Shown: piece by piece, positions 38,497 through 42,088 of the stretch
Numbering within the stretch: the first letter of the stretch is position 1
How the letters are laid out: the number at the start of each line of letters is the position of its first letter
From: Mnemiopsis leidyi
Taxonomy: Eukaryota; Ctenophora; Tentaculata; Lobata; Bolinopsidae
Assembly (NCBI GenBank): GCA_000226015.1
Contig: JH154060.1
Span: forward strand, 180,132 to 222,219
Length of the DNA stretch: 42,088 bases
Reading direction: 5' to 3'
Made by a program: the position numbers and the translations under genes
Notes under the pieces: generated by a model
Seen by the model: the letters and a program-made list of their open reading frames with translations, nothing else
Told to the model about the DNA's origin: nothing
Database searches by the model: none

Positions 38497-39252
38497 GTGC
38501 TTGTGTTGAACTCCTTTCCTCTTGCTTGACCTGCCACAACATCCCTTTCTTCTCTCTCTTTCAAAGTTATACCATCTAACTTAGCTACAAATCTTATTTT
38601 AGAAATATTTTTTACCGTTTTTAGTAATTTTATCGAAGTGAAACATGTATTCTGCCTTTTTTGTGAACTGGAACTTAATTAGCACGTTAAGCCTCTTTAA
38701 TAACAATTTCTTTATTTTCCTCGTGACCGCGAAATACCCGAATTATTTTGCTCTCAAATAAACTTTCTTTTGATTTGGGGCAGGTTATTACCGATGTATC
38801 TACCACAAACTAACTGTTATCTAAATACCGACCTGTAGTCGCTGGTTGTACCAGCTAATTAAAACCCGCACCTTCATTCAGAAACATATCTTCATAGTGT
38901 TCATGTCCGGTGAGACGGGAGGAATGCCGGTTAAGTCCAGGGAGTGTCCTCTGCAGATCCTCCCGAAATCTAACTACTGTAGCCCAAAACCAGGATATTT
39001 CACCTCCCATTCCCTCCCCATACCCGAACCTCTAGCCCTCCCCTATCCCAGTATCCCGCCACCAGGCTCCCACACTCTCACCCTGCCGACTACTTTCTAA
39101 ACTATTTACCGACATCTTAGTACTGCTTAGTTCGGTTTTGTCCTCTCCGTCTCTGTTTCCGTTCCCCTATTCCGACAGATCCCACGCCAAACTTCACAGG
39201 TCCCCTCCAGCAGCTTCAACTTTTCTCCCTTCTTTTGTCAACATTTCCAGGT

Positions 39253-39317
39253 CACGTGATTTGAGTTCCAGCCAATCAGAGCTCTGCTTTCCGGCACGTG
39301 ACTAACTCTAAGCCAAT
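39253..39317 (+). promoter_or_regulatory. E-box / CCAAT lattice I, upstream of gene 2
   Basis: GTCACGTGAT (CACGTG 39253), CCAAT 39272, CACGTGAC 39295, CCAAT 39313. Steps are 19, 23 and 18 bp; like boxes are 41-42 bp apart. It is the lattice nearest upstream of gene 2 (about 0.9 kb before its ATG) and so the best candidate for its promoter or proximal enhancer. Short ATG frames at 39335 (MYTGVITCVVL, 21 codons) and 39588 (MNTRFALPTHP, 28 codons) follow. The second ends at a GTATGA donor-like site in phase 0, so it could be an alternative first exon of gene 2. Confidence 0.6.
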
Positions 39318-40005
39318 GAACTGACTTGCAGCGATGTATACCGGCGTTATCACATGTGTGGTATTGTGTACCGAGCTGGACCCCTCAATTATCCTCTAGC
39401 TCCGACATAATATTCAAAATTAGTACACATAATATCTCCCCTGGTACATCTGCTAAATAGCACCACTACATTTTGATCTGAGTCTGCTGACTCTAGCGTT
39501 ATTTCGTACTATCTACTTCTAGATTCTCATGTGATACAGCGCAGCTCTCAGCTGCTACATAAATAGAGCTCTATAAGTGTGTGGCAGATGAACACCAGAT
39601 TTGCTCTCCCAACGCATCCTGCTTCGTCTTCAGAACCAATTGTCGTGCCCCTGCAAGGGGGAGAGCGAGTATGAACTCAGATCCTTGGCCACTTATCGCT
39701 TCTGTGGTGATGTCACAGTACGCGATGTTTGAAGAATTTTTCTTCTGTTCAAGTGTCTAACACGCCAAGAATTTGTCCTCAAATTTCAAACACTTAGTCA
39801 GGCTCCTAGTCCATTTACTTCCCCCGACCAGGTCGGTAAACCTTCTTTAGATACCACTAAAGATCTCCGGATTCTGCATATTTTGGGGCGAGATCTTAGG
39901 AATTTTAAATAGATTGAAGTATTTATATTTGATTATCAGCCGTACTTCCCACTTGTGAGCACTGTTTGCTTGTTATGTGCCGACTACTTGATCCTCGGTA
40001 ATTAC

Positions 40006-40070
40006 TTTGCTGTGTCTAGTTACGCCGACTTTTATAGTTTTGCTGTGTCTCATTACGCCGACTTTTATAG
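40006..40070. repeat. Direct repeat, two 32-bp copies
   Basis: Two copies at 40006-40037 and 40039-40070 share TTTGCTGTGTCT and TTACGCCGACTTTTATAG with two differences. They lie in the proposed 5' region of gene 2. Confidence 0.9.
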
Positions 40071-40218
40071 TTTTGCGATTTTCGAATATTAGTTGCCGAG
40101 TTTATATTTTGTTTTATCTCGACTTCTCTAAGTGTACGTAAAATCTAATCTTGTGATCATCAATTTTAGCATCGCCAAAATAGAGGTGCACGCAAGCCCA
40201 CGTGTGCAGCTCGTCGCC

Positions 40219-40509
40219 ATGGCAACCAGTGAGAAATACTTGAGTGAAACAGAACGCAACCTAGACAAGCCAGGAAGAAAGAGTGTCAATCTGGAGAAGT
40301 TCAAGAGACTTGACTTTTCTATCGCTAAACAGTCCCTAAACAGCGACTTGGTCCTCAGAGCTCGTGTCTTAGAGGCCATGTCCGAGCTGAAAACAGGGAA
40401 CTATAGACTGTGTAATGAGTGTATTCACCACACCGTCAAACACTACGGCCATGGTGGTCAGGGGTGCATCATGGAGACGGATAAAAAGAGGAATAACTTG
40501 GAACATAAG
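40219..40509 (+). CDS. Gene 2, exon 1: Cys/His-containing N-terminus
   Basis: The start ATG 40219 is in a strong context (GTCGCCATGG) and opens 97 codons to the donor AAG|GTAGTA, phase 0. The protein begins MATSEKYLSETERNLDKPGR and has a charged, probably helical first 65 residues. At residues 71-90 comes LCNECIHHTVKHYGHGGQGC, where three Cys and four His are packed within 20 residues; this could bind a metal ion, though I do not recognise the pattern as a RING, B-box or standard zinc finger. With exons 2-4 the visible protein is 309 residues and incomplete. It is probably a cytoplasmic scaffold; no family is recognised. An in-frame acceptor-like TCAATTTTAG at 40169 leaves open an upstream exon. 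Confidence 0.8.
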
Positions 40510-40634
40510 GTAGTAATCGCCTCCTCGCAGTTTGTTACAAAAATTTAGGGAATCTAATTTCCCTGTTTGTACTGAATAGGTTAAGGTTTAAAAAGCGGGA
40601 TATTTGTTTAAAATCTGAATTATCTCTCCCTCAG

Positions 40635-40721
40635 GAGTTGAACCACAAAGCTCAGGAACACGCCCTGGCAGTCGGAGAGCGGGAAGCTGCTCTCAGGGAG
40701 GTTGAGGATCTGTCCGATAGG
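40635..40721 (+). CDS. Gene 2, exon 2: coiled coil
   Basis: Acceptor TTATCTCTCCCTCAG and donor AGG|GTGAGA bound 29 codons, phase 0-0. Residues run ELNHKAQEHALAVGEREAAL, then REVEDLSDR, continuing the charged helix from exon 1. The preceding intron is 125 bp. The exon could be skipped without frame change. After its donor the intron holds a pyrimidine-rich stretch. Confidence 0.85.
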
Positions 40722-41105
40722 GTGAGAATTGTACTTTTATCTTCTAGCTCTCTTTCTCTCTTTCTTTCTCTGTCTCTTTATTTTTACCTCCATCCCTATA
40801 TCACGTCTTTAGCTGGTTTCAGATCTTAGTATAATCACTGAAACATGGTACTTAGGTTCAAACATGATAGGTAATTACAACGGTCAACTTCACAGTTCAC
40901 GATCAAGTTTCCAATAATTACTAGAAACTTGCTGAAAAAGTTACCATCTTCGAGAGTACTTTAGCTGTAATTAGAGGGGAAAGTAATGATAAACAGTAAA
41001 CTCATTCCTGTTTGTGCAATAAGTACTGGCGGTAATGTGTCCTGAACTCTAACCAACTCTAAATTCCCACTATTGCTACTGCGGCTAACCCAACTCTTAT
41101 TTCAG

Positions 41106-41228
41106 TATGAAGCAAAGAAGAAAGAGTGCGATACAATGCAATGTGACCGTGAGGTCGCCTTGTTGGCGTTAAAACAGAGTATTGAAATGAGCGGAGAACC
41201 TCTTCAACGTGAACTAAACTCACTTAAG
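41106..41228 (+). CDS. Gene 2, exon 3: coiled coil
   Basis: Acceptor CAACTCTTATTTCAG and donor AAG|GTAGTG bound 41 codons, phase 0-0. The sequence contains YEAKKKECDTMQCDREVALL and then LQRELNSLK, heptad-like and charged with two Cys that could form inter-chain contacts. The preceding intron is 384 bp. Confidence 0.85.
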
Positions 41229-41403
41229 GTAGTGTTAGCTAATTAACATAATTAGCTTGTTATGTTAGGTCGCATTTAGGTGAGAGTGGAGTAGAATGGA
41301 AAAAGCGGCAAACTTACTCGGTACCAGTACGATATTTGCATTTGTTGAAATGAAAGTAGTGTAGTATGACATGTGAGATTACTTACGCTGTTCTCTCTGT
41401 CAG

Positions 41404-41829
41404 AGTCAAGTTAAAGAGTACGAAGTTAGAGACGAGGAAGCCAAACAGCAAGTTCAGCAAGTGAAGCAGGAAGTGAACCACGTGAAGCAGGAGAACGCGC
41501 GCATGCGCCTCATGTACGACCTGGACCGGACCGCGCACAACCGTGAGGCAGCGGCACTTCAGGAGAGGTTGCGCGAGCTGGAGATGCAGCGGGATGAAGC
41601 TCTCAAGAAGGCCGAAATGGAGCGGAAACAGAGGGACGAGGCTCTAAAGAAGGCGGAGGAGGAACGCAAGATGAACCGCAAGTTGGCCCAGATGGCGAAG
41701 ATCGGCAAGTTGACAAAGGAGCAAGATACGAGTGACGACAGTGCGATTATAGAGGACGACGCTCCAGACGGACAGAGCTCGAACAGCGACCCCAGTACTG
41801 TTGTCATCATGAGGAACGGACAAGATAAG
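41404..41829 (+). CDS. Gene 2, exon 4: long charged helix and acidic tail (3' incomplete)
   Basis: Acceptor TGTTCTCTCTGTCAG and donor AAG|GTGGGA bound 142 codons, phase 0. The first 100 residues are an uninterrupted Glu/Lys/Arg/Gln-rich helix, including a tandem duplication of a 14-residue unit (QRDEALKKAEMERK then QRDEALKKAEEERK), typical of a coiled coil or single alpha-helix. An acidic, serine-rich, probably disordered segment follows (TSDDSAIIEDDAPDGQSSNS). The protein must continue past the window because the exon ends in a donor, with no stop before it. Codons here are richer in G/C at the third position than in exon 1. CACGTG at 41479 is coding. Confidence 0.88.
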
Positions 41830-41865
41830 GTGGGAAACTTTATGTTTCTATTTCCTGTCTGTTCG

Positions 41866-42088
41866 GTTGTGTGACATGTAGTGTTGTGTGACATGTAGTG
41901 TTGTGTGACATGTAGTGTTGTGTGACATGTAGTGTTGTGTGACATGTAGTGTTGTGTGACATGTTGTGTCGTGTGACATGTAGTGTTGTGTGACATGTAC
42001 GGTGTTGTGTGACATGTAGTGTTGTGTGACATGTAGTGTTGTGTGACATGTAGTGTTGTGTGACATTTACTGTTGTGTGACATGTACT
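41866..42088. repeat. 17-bp minisatellite in gene 2 intron 4
   Basis: Thirteen visible copies of a 17-bp unit (GTGTGACATGTAGTGTT), one with a 2-bp insertion near 41999, running off the window. It begins 36 bp after the exon 4 donor. Because no frame of the unit contains a stop on the minus strand, it creates long spurious antisense frames of repeated SHNTTCHT. Confidence 0.97.

Noticed and set aside
38322-38564. 80-codon minus frame starting near the GA tract
   Set aside because: Much of it is the low-complexity (GA)n tract, and the rest overlaps the CCAAT pair of a likely regulatory region.
18413-40218. Search for transposon terminal repeats, transposase or reverse transcriptase remains in the gene-poor interval
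   Set aside because: By eye I found no long inverted or direct terminal repeats and no recognisable mobile-element protein motifs. A repeat-library search would be decisive.
41559-42083. A 174-codon minus-strand open frame and two nested ones
   Set aside because: It is the antisense of gene 2 exon 4 joined to the 17-bp minisatellite. The repeat has no minus-strand stop, so the length is an artefact.

Overview
This window looks like nuclear DNA of an invertebrate animal, or a close relative. Coding sequence is broken into short exons with GT..AG introns, some only about 50-60 bp long. There is an animal-type tRNA-Arg(ACG) with internal A and B boxes and a T-run terminator, AATAAA signals follow one gene, and several minisatellites are present. 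I see no operons, ribosome binding sites or mobile-element coding sequence. I cannot name the phylum. Most open frames of 60-130 codons are at about the number expected by chance in 42 kb of moderately AT-rich DNA, so I treat them as noise unless splice sites, phase or composition add support.

Layout. 1-109 is a CT microsatellite. 110-5900 has no secure gene; a minus-strand candidate exon at 4997-5148 resembles the acidic motif of PB1 domains. 5944-18028 is gene 1 (plus strand), a small coiled-coil protein of about 110-130 residues. It has a first exon at 5944-6028, a second exon at 7181-7243 that could be a cassette or an alternative first exon, and a weaker alternative first exon at 8346-8442. 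All three end in phase 1 and fit the common exon 17173-17348, which is followed by exons 17869-17946 and 18002-18028. The tRNA-Arg gene (17760-17832) sits in the same orientation in the intron between the first two common exons. Between 8.4 and 17.2 kb lie an indel-free 11 x 46 bp minisatellite (10563-11068) and one possible extra exon (12099-12286). 18.4-39 kb is mostly non-coding, with two weak minus-strand mini-gene candidates (28426-28788 and 34768-34998), a 20/13 bp mosaic minisatellite (31363-31688) and smaller repeats. 40219-41829 is the start of gene 2 (plus strand), a longer coiled-coil protein in four phase-0 exons. It runs off the window, and its fourth intron begins with a 17-bp minisatellite.

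The most striking signal is regulatory. CACGTG occurs 40 times by my count (about 7 expected), mostly as TCACGTGA and often as the palindrome GTCACGTGAC. Many copies lie in short modules with strict geometry. CCAAT boxes alternate with E-boxes (17-19 bp from E-box to CCAAT, 22-24 bp from CCAAT to E-box, repeat length about 41 bp), or E-boxes stand alone at exactly 20 or 21 bp steps. That spacing is about two helical turns per step and suggests cooperative binding on one DNA face by a bHLH-Zip factor (USF/MITF/TFE/Max type) with NF-Y. The modules recur every few kb, mostly far from any gene I can support.
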